Origin: JAKEGK01 sp050116575
GTDB lineage: Bacteria > Pseudomonadota > Gammaproteobacteria > SZUA-152
Reading direction: 5' to 3'
DNA length: 64,000 nt
Assembly (NCBI GenBank): GCA_050116575.1
Contig: JASFOJ010000003.1
Coordinates: 6,807 to 70,806, forward strand
Shown here piece after piece: positions 52,965 through 63,097 of this stretch. Under the pieces are notes generated by a model. The model worked only from the letters and a program-made list of their open reading frames with translations, was not told where the DNA came from and ran no database searches. The translations under genes were made by a program, and so were the position numbers. Each line of letters starts with the position of its first letter. Within the stretch, counting starts at the first letter, position 1.

Positions 52965-55640
52965 CTAACTCTCCAGAAGTTCCGTAATGGTATCGCGCAG
53001 CGTGTTTAGTTTGTCCACTGTGCGAATGGGTTCATTGTTGTCGTTGGTAATGTAGAAAATATCTTCCGCCCGTTCACCAAATGTGGTGATTTTTGCATTG
53101 AGTATTTCAACTTTGCACTGCACCAGCGCCCTGGCGATTTTTGCCAGTAGCCCGGGTTCGTCGCGGGTGACGACTTCCATAATCGTAAACAGGTTGCGAG
53201 GATCCGATCTAAAGGTTATTTCCGTGGGTATCGGGAAATGTTTCAACCTGCGCGACATCATGTGGCTGGGTTGCTGGTCCAGCAGGTTTTCATAGGTTGG
53301 CTTGTCCAGCAACGAATGTAACTTCTCCTCTATTTCCTCCCTGCGGCGAGGGTCGGTAATGACGTCACCGTTGTTTTCCAACAGGATAAACGTATCCAGC
53401 GTATAGCCTTTTTTTGATGACATGATGCGGGCATCAATAATGTTGAGCCCCAGCCGTTCGATGCCGGCGGTAATCAGCGCAAACACATAGCGTTCGTCAT
53501 GAGCGCACACAAACAGTTCGGTGCCACCGCGGTGAGTTTGCTCGCGGATCAGGATGATCGGGTAGTTCTCGGGTTTTTCGGTGAGTATGGCCTGGGTGTG
53601 CCAGACGATTTCGTTGGTGGAATGGCGCATAAAGTAATCGTCGTCCAGGCTTTGCCAGAACTCGAGGATAACAGCCGGCTCCAACTTGTTTTTCTTTAGC
53701 GCGGCAAGCGCTTCGTGTTTGACTTCCGCAATTTTTTCACTCACTTCGATGGGGTTACCCAGCCCGCGGCGAAACGCCCGGGTGGTGGCGTAATACAGTT
53801 CCATTAACAGCGCGTCTTTCCAGGAATTCCATAATGCAGGGTTAGTGGCCCGGATATCGGCCACCGTGAGCAAGTACAGGTAGCTGAGTTTTTCCTGGCT
53901 GCCGACGCGCTCGGCAAAGTCCGTGATGACTACCGGATCACTGATGTCCTTGCGTTGCGAGGTCATCGACATAATCAGATGATTGCGCACCAGCCAGGCA
54001 ACGATGTTGGTATCGTATTGACTGAGTCCGTGGCGTTGACAGAACGCTATGGCGTCTTCGGCGCCCAATTCGGAATGATCACCGCCCCGTCCTTTGGCGA
54101 TATCATGAAAAAAAGCGGCCAGGTACAATAACTCCTGTTTGGGGATTTTGCGGATGATTTTGCTGCACAAAGGAAATTCATGGGAGAATTCCTCCACCGT
54201 AAAGCGGCGCAGGTTGCGCACCAGAAACATGGTGTGTTCATCCACGGTGTAAACATGAAACAGGTCATGTTGCATTTGGCCGGTGATGTTGCCGAACGCC
54301 GGAATATAGGCGGCGAGTACACCGTAGCGGTTCATGCGCCTTAGCTCATGCGTCAGTCCCACCGGCTGGCGGAAGATTTCCATAAACAGGCTTTGGCAAC
54401 GCACGTCATTGCGAAAATCATCATCAATCCGAAAACAGTTGTCCCTGACCAGGCGAATGGTTTCCGCGCGCACGCCGCGCAGTTCCCGGTGCTGGGCCAT
54501 GAGTAAAAACAGTTCCAGCAAGGCAAACGGATAGTATTCAAAAACTTTGGGGTAGGCGACTTCAAGAAATCCGTTGCGGGATTGGAAACGCCGGTTGATT
54601 TTTTTAATTTTGGCGCGCTGGCGGCTGCTGAGAATCTCTTCGTCGAACAGTTGCAACAACATTTCGTTCAGGCGGTTCAGCAACTGCACGGTGCGGTAAT
54701 AGTCTTTCATGAATTTCTCGACGCCCAGGCGACGTTCATCATCCCGGTAGCCGAACTGTTGCGCGAGACTGCGTTGATGGTCGAATAACAGGCGGTCTTC
54801 GCAACGGCCGGTGAGCAGGTGCAGACCGATGCGGATGCGCCATAGAAAATTCTGACTTTCCAGTAACTGGGTCAATTCGTTTTCGGTGAGAAAATCATGG
54901 TCGACCAGCCCGTGCAGGGTGGTGGCGCCAAAATGCCGTTTGGCCACCCAGCCGATGACCTGGATGTCGCGCAGGCCGCCGGGATTTTCCTTAATGTTGG
55001 GCTCGAGGTTGTAGGCGCTATCACCAAAGCGGTGGTGGCGCTGCAGCTGTTCTGCCAGTTTGGCCTTGAAAAATTTGCGGCTGGGCCAGATAGCGTCAGG
55101 TCCGGTTTTCTTCTGCAGCCGTTCAAAAAGCACCTCCGGACCGCATAACAGGCGTGCTTCCATAAGGTTGGTAACCACCGTGATATCCTGTTTGGCTTGC
55201 GTCACGCATTCTTTGATGGAACGCACGCTTTGACCCACTTCAAGACCGATGTCCCATAAGAAGGTCAGGAAATCCTGGATGGCAGAGGCATATTGCTGAT
55301 ACTGGTTGCCTTTGAGCAATATCAATAAATCAATGTCCGAGCCAGGGTGCAGTTCAGCGCGGCCGTAGCCGCCGACGGCGACCAGCGCAATTTTTTCTTC
55401 GGCGGTCCCGATAAAATGGGACCAGGCGCGGGTCAGTAGATGATCAACGGTTTTGGCGTGCTGATTCACCAATACATCCGCGGGGGCTTTTTGTTCAAAG
55501 CGCGCCTGGAGTATATCCCTGGCCGCACTCAGGGTATTTCGGAACAGGGGAATGGGATTATCCGTTGTTTTGAACCGATTATCGAAATCGGCCCAGTCGA
55601 TGTCACGGGTGGATTCTTGATGGGTGGCGCTATTTAGCAC
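52965..55640 (-). CDS. glnD: Bifunctional uridylyltransferase/uridylyl-removing enzyme
   Basis: 891 residues. Nitrogen sensor that uridylylates PII when glutamine is low and removes it when high. Nucleotidyltransferase GGYGRAELHPGSDIDLLIL at about 90-110, HD hydrolase domain HDIAKGRGGDHSELG, and two C-terminal ACT domains that bind glutamine (e.g. VTRDEPGLLAKIARAL). Follows map on the same strand with 41 bases between. Confidence 0.96.
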   Translation of the reverse strand: MLNSATHQESTRDIDWADFDNRFKTTDNPIPLFRNTLSAARDILQARFEQKAPADVLVNQHAKTVDHLLTRAWSHFIGTAEEKIALVAVGGYGRAELHPGSDIDLLILLKGNQYQQYASAIQDFLTFLWDIGLEVGQSVRSIKECVTQAKQDITVVTNLMEARLLCGPEVLFERLQKKTGPDAIWPSRKFFKAKLAEQLQRHHRFGDSAYNLEPNIKENPGGLRDIQVIGWVAKRHFGATTLHGLVDHDFLTENELTQLLESQNFLWRIRIGLHLLTGRCEDRLLFDHQRSLAQQFGYRDDERRLGVEKFMKDYYRTVQLLNRLNEMLLQLFDEEILSSRQRAKIKKINRRFQSRNGFLEVAYPKVFEYYPFALLELFLLMAQHRELRGVRAETIRLVRDNCFRIDDDFRNDVRCQSLFMEIFRQPVGLTHELRRMNRYGVLAAYIPAFGNITGQMQHDLFHVYTVDEHTMFLVRNLRRFTVEEFSHEFPLCSKIIRKIPKQELLYLAAFFHDIAKGRGGDHSELGAEDAIAFCQRHGLSQYDTNIVAWLVRNHLIMSMTSQRKDISDPVVITDFAERVGSQEKLSYLYLLTVADIRATNPALWNSWKDALLMELYYATTRAFRRGLGNPIEVSEKIAEVKHEALAALKKNKLEPAVILEFWQSLDDDYFMRHSTNEIVWHTQAILTEKPENYPIILIREQTHRGGTELFVCAHDERYVFALITAGIERLGLNIIDARIMSSKKGYTLDTFILLENNGDVITDPRRREEIEEKLHSLLDKPTYENLLDQQPSHMMSRRLKHFPIPTEITFRSDPRNLFTIMEVVTRDEPGLLAKIARALVQCKVEILNAKITTFGERAEDIFYITNDNNEPIRTVDKLNTLRDTITELLES

Positions 55641-55681
55641 TTGGCAGGTGTCCCGATGAGGTAGGTGCCGTAGTTGGACGA

Positions 55682-56449
55682 TTAGATATCGTCCCCCGGG
55701 CGGCAGGTCAAAACTTCAAAGCCATCGTCTGTGACCAAAATGGTATGTTCCCATTGTGCGGACAGGCTGCGGTCTTTGGTAATCACGGTCCAGCCATCGG
55801 GCAGCATTTTAACGTGGCGCTTGCCGGCGTTAATCATCGGTTCGATAGTGAACGTCATGCCCGGCTCCAGAATTTCCTTGGTGCCCGGCGTGCCGTAGTG
55901 TAATACCTGCGGCTCTTCATGAAACTGCAGGCCGATGCCGTGGCCGCAAAATTCCCGTACCACGGAACAGTTATTGGATTCGGCGTGTTGCTGGATGGCG
56001 TGGCCGATATCCCCCAGCCGGACCCCCGGTTTGACCATTTCGATGCCGATTTTCATGCATTCATGGCTGATGCGGCAGACCCGCTTGGCAAGGATTGACG
56101 GTTCACCCACGTAAAACATTTTACTGGTATCACCGTGGAACTGATCCTTAATGACAGTAATATCGATATTTAAAATATCACCGTCCTTCAGCTTTTTATT
56201 GGCGGGAATCCCATGGCACACCTGGTGATTTATGGATGTACAGATGGATTTGGGAAAACCGTGATAATTCAATGGCGCAGGAATTGCACCTTGTTCGTTG
56301 ACGATATAATCGTGGCAGAGGCGATCGAGTTCGTCGGTGGTGACACCGGCTTTAACGTACGGCGCGATCATATGCAGCACGTCCGCCGCCAGCTGACCAG
56401 CGACGCGCATTTTCTCGATTTCGTCCGGGGTTTTAATATGTATACTCAT
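55682..56449 (-). CDS. map: Methionine aminopeptidase
   Basis: 255 residues. Type I enzyme removing N-terminal Met from new proteins. Metal ligands in DILNIDITV (Asp), DTSKMFYVG (Asp), GHGIGLQFHEEP (His), TIEPM (Glu) and AQWEHTILV (Glu). Divergent from rpsB, as in most gammaproteobacteria. Confidence 0.97.
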   Translation of the reverse strand: MSIHIKTPDEIEKMRVAGQLAADVLHMIAPYVKAGVTTDELDRLCHDYIVNEQGAIPAPLNYHGFPKSICTSINHQVCHGIPANKKLKDGDILNIDITVIKDQFHGDTSKMFYVGEPSILAKRVCRISHECMKIGIEMVKPGVRLGDIGHAIQQHAESNNCSVVREFCGHGIGLQFHEEPQVLHYGTPGTKEILEPGMTFTIEPMINAGKRHVKMLPDGWTVITKDRSLSAQWEHTILVTDDGFEVLTCRPGDDI

Positions 56450-56757
56450 GTTATTGAAATATATAGAATTTACTGAATGGGGCCACGGTCTTACGATGAC
56501 TGGAGCGCAATAACCAAGCAGTCCACATTGTTGAAATCAACTAAGTATGGTATAAAGCCCGCGCCACTATAGCAAACATTATCTCAGCGCAGTGGTAAAC
56601 TATATTCGGAATTCCGCTGTTTAGTCATTGACGAAGCAGCAAATTCCCTTAATCCGCACATGGGTCGGCACATTTACTGGGTGCCCGGGCAGGTCATTTC
56701 CGTCCGGGTTGGTATATGGGGCCCATGGAGGCTCAACCCAACAATGGAGTAAACATA
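56450..56757 (+). promoter_or_regulatory. map/rpsB divergent region and rpsB leader
   Basis: 308 bases without gene. The leader contains possible stems such as CCCGGGCAGG...CCGTCCGGG (56680-56709) and ends in GGAG before the rpsB ATG. In other gammaproteobacteria S2 represses its own mRNA through this leader; the structure here was not verified. Confidence 0.45.
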
Positions 56758-57708
56758 ATGACAGCAGTCACCATGCGTGAAATGTTGGCGGCCGGTGTGC
56801 ATTTCGGCCACCAGTCGCGGTTCTGGAATCCGAAAATGTCTCCCTTTATTTTCGGTGAACGCGACAAAATCCATATTATCAATCTCGAAAAAACCCTTCC
56901 CCGTTTTACCGACGCGTTGAATTTCGTGGGTAAGGCGGCTTCCAAGAAAGGCAATATCCTGTTTGTAGGAACCAAGCGCGCCGCGCGCAACATCGTCAAG
57001 GAAGAAGCCGAACGTTGCGGTATGCCTTTCGTCAATCATCGCTGGTTGGGCGGCATGCTGACCAATTTCAATACCGTCAAACAATCCATTAAGCGTCTCA
57101 AAGAGTTGGAGACGATGGCGACCGACGGAAGTTTCGCCAAGCTCAACAAAAAAGAAGCCCTGATGTTAACCCGGGAAATGGAGAAGTTGGACCGCAGCCT
57201 GGGGGGCATTAAGGACATGAACAAACTGCCTGACGCAATGTTTGTTATCGATGTGGGCCACGAAAAAATCGCGGTTCGCGAAGCGGTTAAGCTGGGCATC
57301 CCGGTGGTGGGTATCGTGGATACCAACAATAGTCCCGATGGTGTCGATTACGTGATCCCCGGTAATGATGATGCCATGCGCGCCATTCGTCTTTACGTAA
57401 CCGCTGTTGCCGATGCCATCAATGATGCTGCACCAAGCACGTATGAAATGGCCGGTGCTGCCGATGAACTGGTCGAACTGGATGAAAGTGGCGAAGTGGT
57501 TTCGGACAAAGCCAAGCCAGCCGCCAAGAAGAAGAAAACGGCAAAAGTAAGCTCCAAAAAGAAAGCGGCACCCAAGAAAAAAGCAGCCGCTGCCGAAGAA
57601 GGGGGCGAGGAATCGGCCAGCACGGAAGCGGGCGCAGACGCAGAAAGCGCCGCGCCATCCGAGGAAAGTGCTTCCTCCGCATCCAGCGAAACACAAGCAG
57701 AACAGTGA
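56758..57708 (+). CDS. rpsB: Ribosomal protein S2 with long C-terminal tail
   Basis: 316 residues; the S2 core (1-235) is complete, with HFGHQSRFWNPKM and HRWLGGMLTNF. The normal S2 ends near residue 240. Here a tail follows: first basic (KPAAKKKKTAKVSSKKKAAPKKKAAA), then acidic and Ser-rich up to the stop. The ATG after GGAG is preferred to an in-frame ATG 14 codons earlier. First gene of the rpsB-tsf cluster, followed by a hairpin. Confidence 0.95.
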   Translation: MTAVTMREMLAAGVHFGHQSRFWNPKMSPFIFGERDKIHIINLEKTLPRFTDALNFVGKAASKKGNILFVGTKRAARNIVKEEAERCGMPFVNHRWLGGMLTNFNTVKQSIKRLKELETMATDGSFAKLNKKEALMLTREMEKLDRSLGGIKDMNKLPDAMFVIDVGHEKIAVREAVKLGIPVVGIVDTNNSPDGVDYVIPGNDDAMRAIRLYVTAVADAINDAAPSTYEMAGAADELVELDESGEVVSDKAKPAAKKKKTAKVSSKKKAAPKKKAAAAEEGGEESASTEAGADAESAAPSEESASSASSETQAEQ

Positions 57709-57766
57709 CATCGTTGTAACCTTTGCCGGTGTATAGCGTACCCGTGTCGCAAAGGTTGCATATAAT

Positions 57767-57790
57767 AAAGGGGGCGCTGCCCCCTTTTTT
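57767..57790 (+). terminator. Intrinsic terminator/attenuator between rpsB and tsf
   Basis: GGGGGC (57770-57775) and GCCCCC (57779-57784) with a 3-base loop, flanked by AAA and TTTTTT. This is a classical terminator and probably reduces read-through into tsf. Confidence 0.88.
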
Positions 57791-57890
57791 GAACTGACTT
57801 TTGTTTGCCGGGGTTAGCGTTGAGCAGACGGCCCCTGCCTGATTAAGTGGCATCTTTAATATCTGACGAAAATTTGTTGAGGACGGAATA

Positions 57891-58772
57891 ATGGCGATTA
57901 CAGCAGCCCTTGTTAAAGAACTTCGTGAACGAACCCAAGCCGGCATGATGGAGTGTAAGAAAGCCCTGGTGGAAACCGGCGGCGATATCGATGCGGCAAT
58001 TGAATACATGCGCAAGGCCGGATTGGCCAAGGCGGACAAAAAAGCCGGCCGTACAGCCGCAGAGGGAGCCATCCTGACCAGAACGTCGGATGACGGTAAA
58101 TCCGCTGTCATGGTCGAAGTCAACTGCGAAACGGACTTCGTCACCAAGGGTGACGATTTCCAGAACTTTGCCAATGAAGTCGCCGATCTTGCCATCAAGG
58201 CGTTACCGGATGATCTGGACGGATTGCTGAATCTGAAAATGGCAAGCGGCGAGACCATTGCCGAAGCCAGCAAGGCGCTGGTTGCCAAAATCGGTGAAAA
58301 TATCAATGTGCGCCGCTACGTGAAAGTCGTCAATGAGAGCGGTACTATTGGGACGTACCTGCACGGTACACGCATCGGGGTAGTGGCGAGCCTTCGGGAA
58401 GGTAACCCTGAACTGGCCAAGGATATTGCCATGCATATCGCCGCCAGCAAACCGGTTTGCGTGTCAGCCGAAGATGTGTCGCAGGATATCATCGACAAGG
58501 AAAAGGAAATTTATTCGGCGCAGGCGGCTGAAAGCGGCAAACCGGCGGATATCATTGAGAAAATGGTCACCGGCCGGATTAACAAATTTCTCAAGGAAAT
58601 TACCCTGCTGGGACAGCCCTTTGTGAAAGATCCGGATATGTCAGTGGAGAAGCTTCTGAAAGACGCCGGCGCGACCGTGGAACTCTTCCATCGTCTGGAA
58701 GTTGGCGAAGGCGTTGAGAAGAAAGAAGAAAACTTTGCCGACGAGGTGATGGCGCAAGTTAAAGGAAACTAA
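57891..58772 (+). CDS. tsf: Elongation factor Ts
   Basis: 293 residues. Guanine-nucleotide exchange factor for EF-Tu. N-terminal UBA-like domain with LVKELRERTQAGMMECKKAL, KADKKAGR, then VEVNCETDFV core. Family-length. Second gene of the cluster; pyrH follows 31 bases later. Confidence 0.97.
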   Translation: MAITAALVKELRERTQAGMMECKKALVETGGDIDAAIEYMRKAGLAKADKKAGRTAAEGAILTRTSDDGKSAVMVEVNCETDFVTKGDDFQNFANEVADLAIKALPDDLDGLLNLKMASGETIAEASKALVAKIGENINVRRYVKVVNESGTIGTYLHGTRIGVVASLREGNPELAKDIAMHIAASKPVCVSAEDVSQDIIDKEKEIYSAQAAESGKPADIIEKMVTGRINKFLKEITLLGQPFVKDPDMSVEKLLKDAGATVELFHRLEVGEGVEKKEENFADEVMAQVKGN

Positions 58773-58803
58773 ATCCGCGAACAACAGCCCGGGGCGCGTG
58801 ACG

Positions 58804-59541
58804 ATGTCTGACAACAATAAGCAACCGATTTACAAACGCATTTTGTTAAAACTCAGCGGTGAGGCGCTGATGGGCGATGAAGAATTCGGCATTGATCCTA
58901 ACGTCATTGACCGGATAAGCGCGGACATCAACGAAATGACCCGGATCGGCATTGAGGTGGCGCTGGTCATTGGCGGCGGCAATATCTTCCGCGGCGTCAG
59001 CCTGTCGGCTAAAGGTATGGATCGGGCCACCGCGGACTACATGGGTATGCTGGCGACGGTCATTAATGCCCTGGCCATTCAGGATGGCCTGGAACGACAA
59101 GGCCTTTATGTGAGGGTCATGTCGGCAATCCATATTAATGAAGTCGCCGAGGACTACATCCGCCGGCGCGCCATTCGACACCTTGAAAAAGGCCGCGTCA
59201 CTATTTTTGCGGCGGGAACCGGCAGCCCGTTTTTCACCACCGATTCCGCTGCCAGTCTGCGCGGTATCGAAATCAACGCCGATGTGGTTCTGAAAGCGAC
59301 CAAGGTTGACGGTGTGTATTCGGCAGATCCGTTCAAGGACAAGGATGCTGTTCGTTATTCGCGGTTAACCTACGATGATGTGTTAATGAAGAAACTGAAC
59401 GTGATGGATGCTACAGCCATTGCGTTGTGCCGCGACTACAATATGCCGGTTCGTGTATTTAATATGAACAAGCCCGGATCGTTGCTGCGAATTGTGTATG
59501 GCGAAGACGAGGGTACGATTGTGGAAAGGGGACAGGCATGA
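58804..59541 (+). CDS. pyrH: UMP kinase
   Basis: 245 residues. Phosphorylates UMP to UDP; hexameric amino-acid-kinase fold. KRILLKLSGEALMG at the N-terminus, VIGGGNIFRG, GTGSPFFTTD and DATAIALCRD seen. ATG 58804 is preferred to a GTG two codons earlier. The stop overlaps the frr start by four bases. Confidence 0.97.
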   Translation: MSDNNKQPIYKRILLKLSGEALMGDEEFGIDPNVIDRISADINEMTRIGIEVALVIGGGNIFRGVSLSAKGMDRATADYMGMLATVINALAIQDGLERQGLYVRVMSAIHINEVAEDYIRRRAIRHLEKGRVTIFAAGTGSPFFTTDSAASLRGIEINADVVLKATKVDGVYSADPFKDKDAVRYSRLTYDDVLMKKLNVMDATAIALCRDYNMPVRVFNMNKPGSLLRIVYGEDEGTIVERGQA

Positions 59542-60095
59542 TAGATGAGATCAAGCAAGACGCCGAAAATCGGATGAAAAAAAGTATCGAGTCATTGAAG
59601 TCCGAACTGACCAAGTTGCGTACCGGCCGGGCACACACCAGTCTGCTGGACCATATTAACGTTTCGTACTATGGCAGCGACGTTCCCCTGACCCAGGTGG
59701 CATCTATTACTGTGTCCGATCCCCGCACGTTAACCGTTTCGCCCTGGGAACAAAACATGGTTGGTCCGGTGGAAAAGGCCATTATTCAGTCCAATTTGGG
59801 TCTGAATCCTGCAACATCCGGTAAAGTGATTCGCGTTCCGCTACCGCCATTAACCGAAGAGCGGCGCAAAGATATGATACGCATCGTGCGCCAGGAAGGG
59901 GAAAATGCCCGAGTTGCGGTGCGAAACATTCGCCGTGACGCCAACAGCGATTTCAAGTCCTTAAACAAGGAAAAGGAAATCACCGATGATGAAATGCGGC
60001 AGGCGGAAGACGAGATACAAAAGCTGACCGACAAATATGTCAGTCAAATTGACAAGGTTCTCGAAGACAAAGAGAAGGATCTTATGGAGGTTTGA
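59538..60095 (+). CDS. frr: Ribosome recycling factor
   Basis: 185 residues, the family's usual length. Splits post-termination ribosomes with EF-G. Signature LRTGRAHTSLLDHI, PPLTEERRKD and the long three-helix bundle are visible. The ATG overlaps the pyrH stop (ATGA). Confidence 0.97.
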   Translation: MIDEIKQDAENRMKKSIESLKSELTKLRTGRAHTSLLDHINVSYYGSDVPLTQVASITVSDPRTLTVSPWEQNMVGPVEKAIIQSNLGLNPATSGKVIRVPLPPLTEERRKDMIRIVRQEGENARVAVRNIRRDANSDFKSLNKEKEITDDEMRQAEDEIQKLTDKYVSQIDKVLEDKEKDLMEV

Positions 60096-60248
60096 TGAGT
60101 GGAAAAATTCCAGCGTACCGGGTAATAGGCTATAAAACGCTGTAAACCATAGCGTTGTCAATAAGTTAAGTGATTGTCCTGTCCTTCAGTTTGCCCTCAT
60201 CAAACCATTTATGCTTCTGGCTTTATTGATATTATAGGCAGTTATTGA

Positions 60249-61013
60249 ATGTCTATAGACTCTGAAACACCACAACCTGATCATCAGAAAATTCCACGCC
60301 ACATTGCGATAATTATGGATGGGAACGGCCGGTGGGCGAAAAACCGCAGAATGCCGCGGTTCGCCGGTCATAAAGTCGGTGTCGAGGCGGTGCGGGGTGT
60401 GGCGGAAAGCTGCGCTAAAAAAGGCGTTGATGTTTTAACGCTGTTTGCGTTCAGTAGTGAGAACTGGCGCCGGCCTGCCAAGGAAGTGGGACTGTTAATG
60501 GACCTTTTACATTCTGCGTTGGGACGGGAAGTAAAACGTCTCCATGACAATAACGTACGCTTGCGCTTTATTGGCGATCGAAGTGCGTTTAGCGAGAAAT
60601 TGCAGTCGCGTCTTCTCGAGGGAGAGGCAACGACAAAAGACAATACCGGTCTGAATCTGGTGGTGGCGGTTAACTACGGCGGCCGCTGGGATATTGCCCA
60701 TGCGGCACGAGCCATCGCAAGAAAAGTCAAAGATGGCGTGGTGGATGTCGACAATATCGATGAAGAGTTGTTTGCCTCTTATCTTTCATTGTATGAACTG
60801 CCTGAGCCGGATTTGTTTATCCGCACCGGTGGCGAACAACGTATCAGTAACTTTTTGTTGTGGCAGTTGGCTTACACCGAATTGTTTTTTACCGATACAT
60901 TGTGGCCGGATTTCAACGAACAAACCCTTGATCGGGCGCTGGAGTCGTTTGCCAGCCGGCAACGGCGATTCGGGCAAACCAGTGAACAGGTGGAGCAGGG
61001 ACAAGGTGCTTAA
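60249..61013 (+). CDS. uppS: Undecaprenyl diphosphate synthase
   Basis: 254 residues. Makes the C55 lipid carrier for peptidoglycan and other polymers. Catalytic MDGNGRWAKNR, then FSSENWRRP and RTGGEQRISNFLLWQ. A 153-base gap separates it from frr and holds a weak 6-bp hairpin (60136-60156). Overlaps cdsA by 8 bases. Confidence 0.97.
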   Translation: MSIDSETPQPDHQKIPRHIAIIMDGNGRWAKNRRMPRFAGHKVGVEAVRGVAESCAKKGVDVLTLFAFSSENWRRPAKEVGLLMDLLHSALGREVKRLHDNNVRLRFIGDRSAFSEKLQSRLLEGEATTKDNTGLNLVVAVNYGGRWDIAHAARAIARKVKDGVVDVDNIDEELFASYLSLYELPEPDLFIRTGGEQRISNFLLWQLAYTELFFTDTLWPDFNEQTLDRALESFASRQRRFGQTSEQVEQGQGA

Positions 61014-61836
61014 GCAGCGCCTTATTACCGCAGCTGTATTAATACCGGTTGTGGTGGTCAGCGTGGTATGGCTGCCAAAGGCGTATTTCGCGGTCCTGTT
61101 TGGTTTGTTTGCGCTTGTCGCAGCCTGGGAGTGGGCCGGGTTTACCGCGTTTAACGCGTCTGTGCCGCGGGCTCTATACACGACGGCTGTGCTGGGGTTA
61201 CTGGTGTTAAGCTGGATCTTTATCAGTGACTCGTTACCGCGTGTCATAGCGGTGCTTATTATTGGGCTGGTGTGGTGGGTGGCTGCGATGATGCTGGTTG
61301 TGTTATACCCCCGGCATGAAAATATTCGCAAGAATCCTGTTGTCAGTGCGCTGGCCGGTGTCCTGGTGATCGTGCCGTGCTGGTTGGCGCTGACAACGTT
61401 ACACGGTACCTCGATAGAGGGTGCCGAACTGGTGTTGTTTTTGCTGGCAAGTATTGCAGTGGCCGACAGTGGCGCCTACTTCGGTGGCCGGCGTTGGGGT
61501 ACCAACAAGCTGGCGCCGCAAGTGAGCCCCGGCAAGACATGGGAAGGTGTGTTTACCGGCCTGTTTTGTGTTGGCATTTTCGCGTTTTTATGTGCGTGGT
61601 TGTTTGAGCTGGTTAATACCGGTTGGGAACCGGTTATGTTGTTTGTGGGAGTCAGCTTGCTGACGGCCCTGTTTTCGGTGCTAGGGGATCTCTCTGAAAG
61701 TATGTATAAGCGGCAGGCGGGATTAAAAGACAGCGGTTCCATTTTGCCGGGACACGGCGGTGTGCTGGATCGTATCGACAGTATTACCGCTGCCGCTCCG
61801 GTATTTGTTATCTGTCTATGGTTGTTGTTCTGGTGA
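61006..61836 (+). CDS. cdsA: Phosphatidate cytidylyltransferase
   Basis: 276 residues from GTG 61006 (AGGGA upstream). Integral membrane enzyme making CDP-diacylglycerol, with about eight helices. The signature SxxKRxxxxKDxxxxxPGHGGxxDRxDS is present at the C-terminus (KRQAGLKDSGSILPGHGG). The frame is open further upstream inside uppS, but that part is a shadow. Next comes dxr. Confidence 0.94.
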   Translation: MLKQRLITAAVLIPVVVVSVVWLPKAYFAVLFGLFALVAAWEWAGFTAFNASVPRALYTTAVLGLLVLSWIFISDSLPRVIAVLIIGLVWWVAAMMLVVLYPRHENIRKNPVVSALAGVLVIVPCWLALTTLHGTSIEGAELVLFLLASIAVADSGAYFGGRRWGTNKLAPQVSPGKTWEGVFTGLFCVGIFAFLCAWLFELVNTGWEPVMLFVGVSLLTALFSVLGDLSESMYKRQAGLKDSGSILPGHGGVLDRIDSITAAAPVFVICLWLLFW

Positions 61837-61879
61837 CAGAGCGTATTAAGTAACATGTTTAATCGACAGGGTTCATCCA

Positions 61880-63097
61880 ATGGATAATGCGGTACCAAAA
61901 GGTATTACCATACTCGGTTCCACCGGATCCATCGGTGTAAACACCCTGGACGTCATTGAACGGCACGCGGGTCGTTTTAACATTGTAGCTCTTACGGCAC
62001 ATAGCCAGGTGGACCGTCTGTTCGAGCAATGCGCCCGCTACGAGCCGCAATTCGCAGTCATGATGTCCCCCGACGCCGCCCAGCAACTGGAGTCGCGGAT
62101 CAGGCAACAGGGATTAGCGACAAAAGTTCTGTCCGGACTGGAAGGACTGGAGCAGGTCGCCGCAGACCCTTCGGTTGATTACGTCATGGCGGCTATCGTC
62201 GGCGCCGCCGGACTGCGTCCTACATTGTCGGCTGCGCGCGCAGGTAAACGGGTACTGCTGGCCAACAAGGAAGCGTTGGTCATGTCCGGGTCCATTTTCA
62301 TGGATGAAGTTAAAAACAGCGGCGCGCAACTGTTGCCAATCGACAGTGAACACAACGCGATTTTCCAGTGTATGCCCACGGATTTTGAACAGGGCCTGGA
62401 ATCGGTTGGTGTACGGCGGATTTTACTCACGGCGTCCGGCGGACCGTTTCGTGACGCGCCGCTGGAACAATTGCACTCGGTAACACCCGAACAGGCCTGC
62501 GCTCACCCCAATTGGGTAATGGGGAAAAAAATATCCATTGACTCGGCTACCATGATGAATAAGGGGCTGGAAGTCATTGAGGCGTGTTGGTTGTTTGCCA
62601 CGACACCGGATCATATTCAGGTTGTTCTGCACCCACAGAGTGTTATTCATTCCATGGTTGAATATGACGACGGTTCGGTGCTGGCGCAACTGGGTAACCC
62701 CGATATGCGCACGCCCATTGCACATGCACTGGCCTGGCCCAGGCGGTTTGATTCAGGCGTCGACAGCCTGAACCTGTTTGATATCGCGCGGCTGGATTTC
62801 GAGAAACCGGATTTTGGCCGGTTTCCCTGTTTGCGATTGGCCATCGATGCCATGAACACCGGCGGAACAAGCTCAACCATTCTCAATGCCGCCAATGAAA
62901 TCGCAGTACAATCCTTTCTCGACGGCGAAATCGCGTTTACCGACATTGCGAACGTTATTGAGTACGCGCTGTCTGAAATATCGTCCACGCCGGTAGAGCA
63001 TCTGGAAACCGTATTAGCGGCGGATGATCTGGCTCGCAAGGTGAGCCGGGAATATATAAGTCAACAGTCATTTTCGACCGGGACAATCAGTTCATGA
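61880..63097 (+). CDS. dxr: 1-deoxy-D-xylulose 5-phosphate reductoisomerase
   Basis: 405 residues. First committed enzyme of the MEP isoprenoid pathway, which supplies precursors for UppS. NADPH motif GSTGSIGVNTLDV, metal ligands in IDSEHNAIFQ and the NKGLEVIEA segment, HPQSVIHSMVEY. Overlaps rseP by four bases (ATGA). Confidence 0.97.
   Translation: MDNAVPKGITILGSTGSIGVNTLDVIERHAGRFNIVALTAHSQVDRLFEQCARYEPQFAVMMSPDAAQQLESRIRQQGLATKVLSGLEGLEQVAADPSVDYVMAAIVGAAGLRPTLSAARAGKRVLLANKEALVMSGSIFMDEVKNSGAQLLPIDSEHNAIFQCMPTDFEQGLESVGVRRILLTASGGPFRDAPLEQLHSVTPEQACAHPNWVMGKKISIDSATMMNKGLEVIEACWLFATTPDHIQVVLHPQSVIHSMVEYDDGSVLAQLGNPDMRTPIAHALAWPRRFDSGVDSLNLFDIARLDFEKPDFGRFPCLRLAIDAMNTGGTSSTILNAANEIAVQSFLDGEIAFTDIANVIEYALSEISSTPVEHLETVLAADDLARKVSREYISQQSFSTGTISS

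Noticed and set aside
57419..58306. Long minus-strand open frame across rpsB/tsf
   Set aside because: It is antisense to two essential conserved genes, Ser/Leu-rich, and created by their codon usage.
60694..61005. Long N-terminal extension of cdsA inside uppS
   Set aside because: The extension is Cys/Trp-rich and is the shadow of the uppS frame; GTG 61006 has a ribosome-binding site and the family N-terminus.
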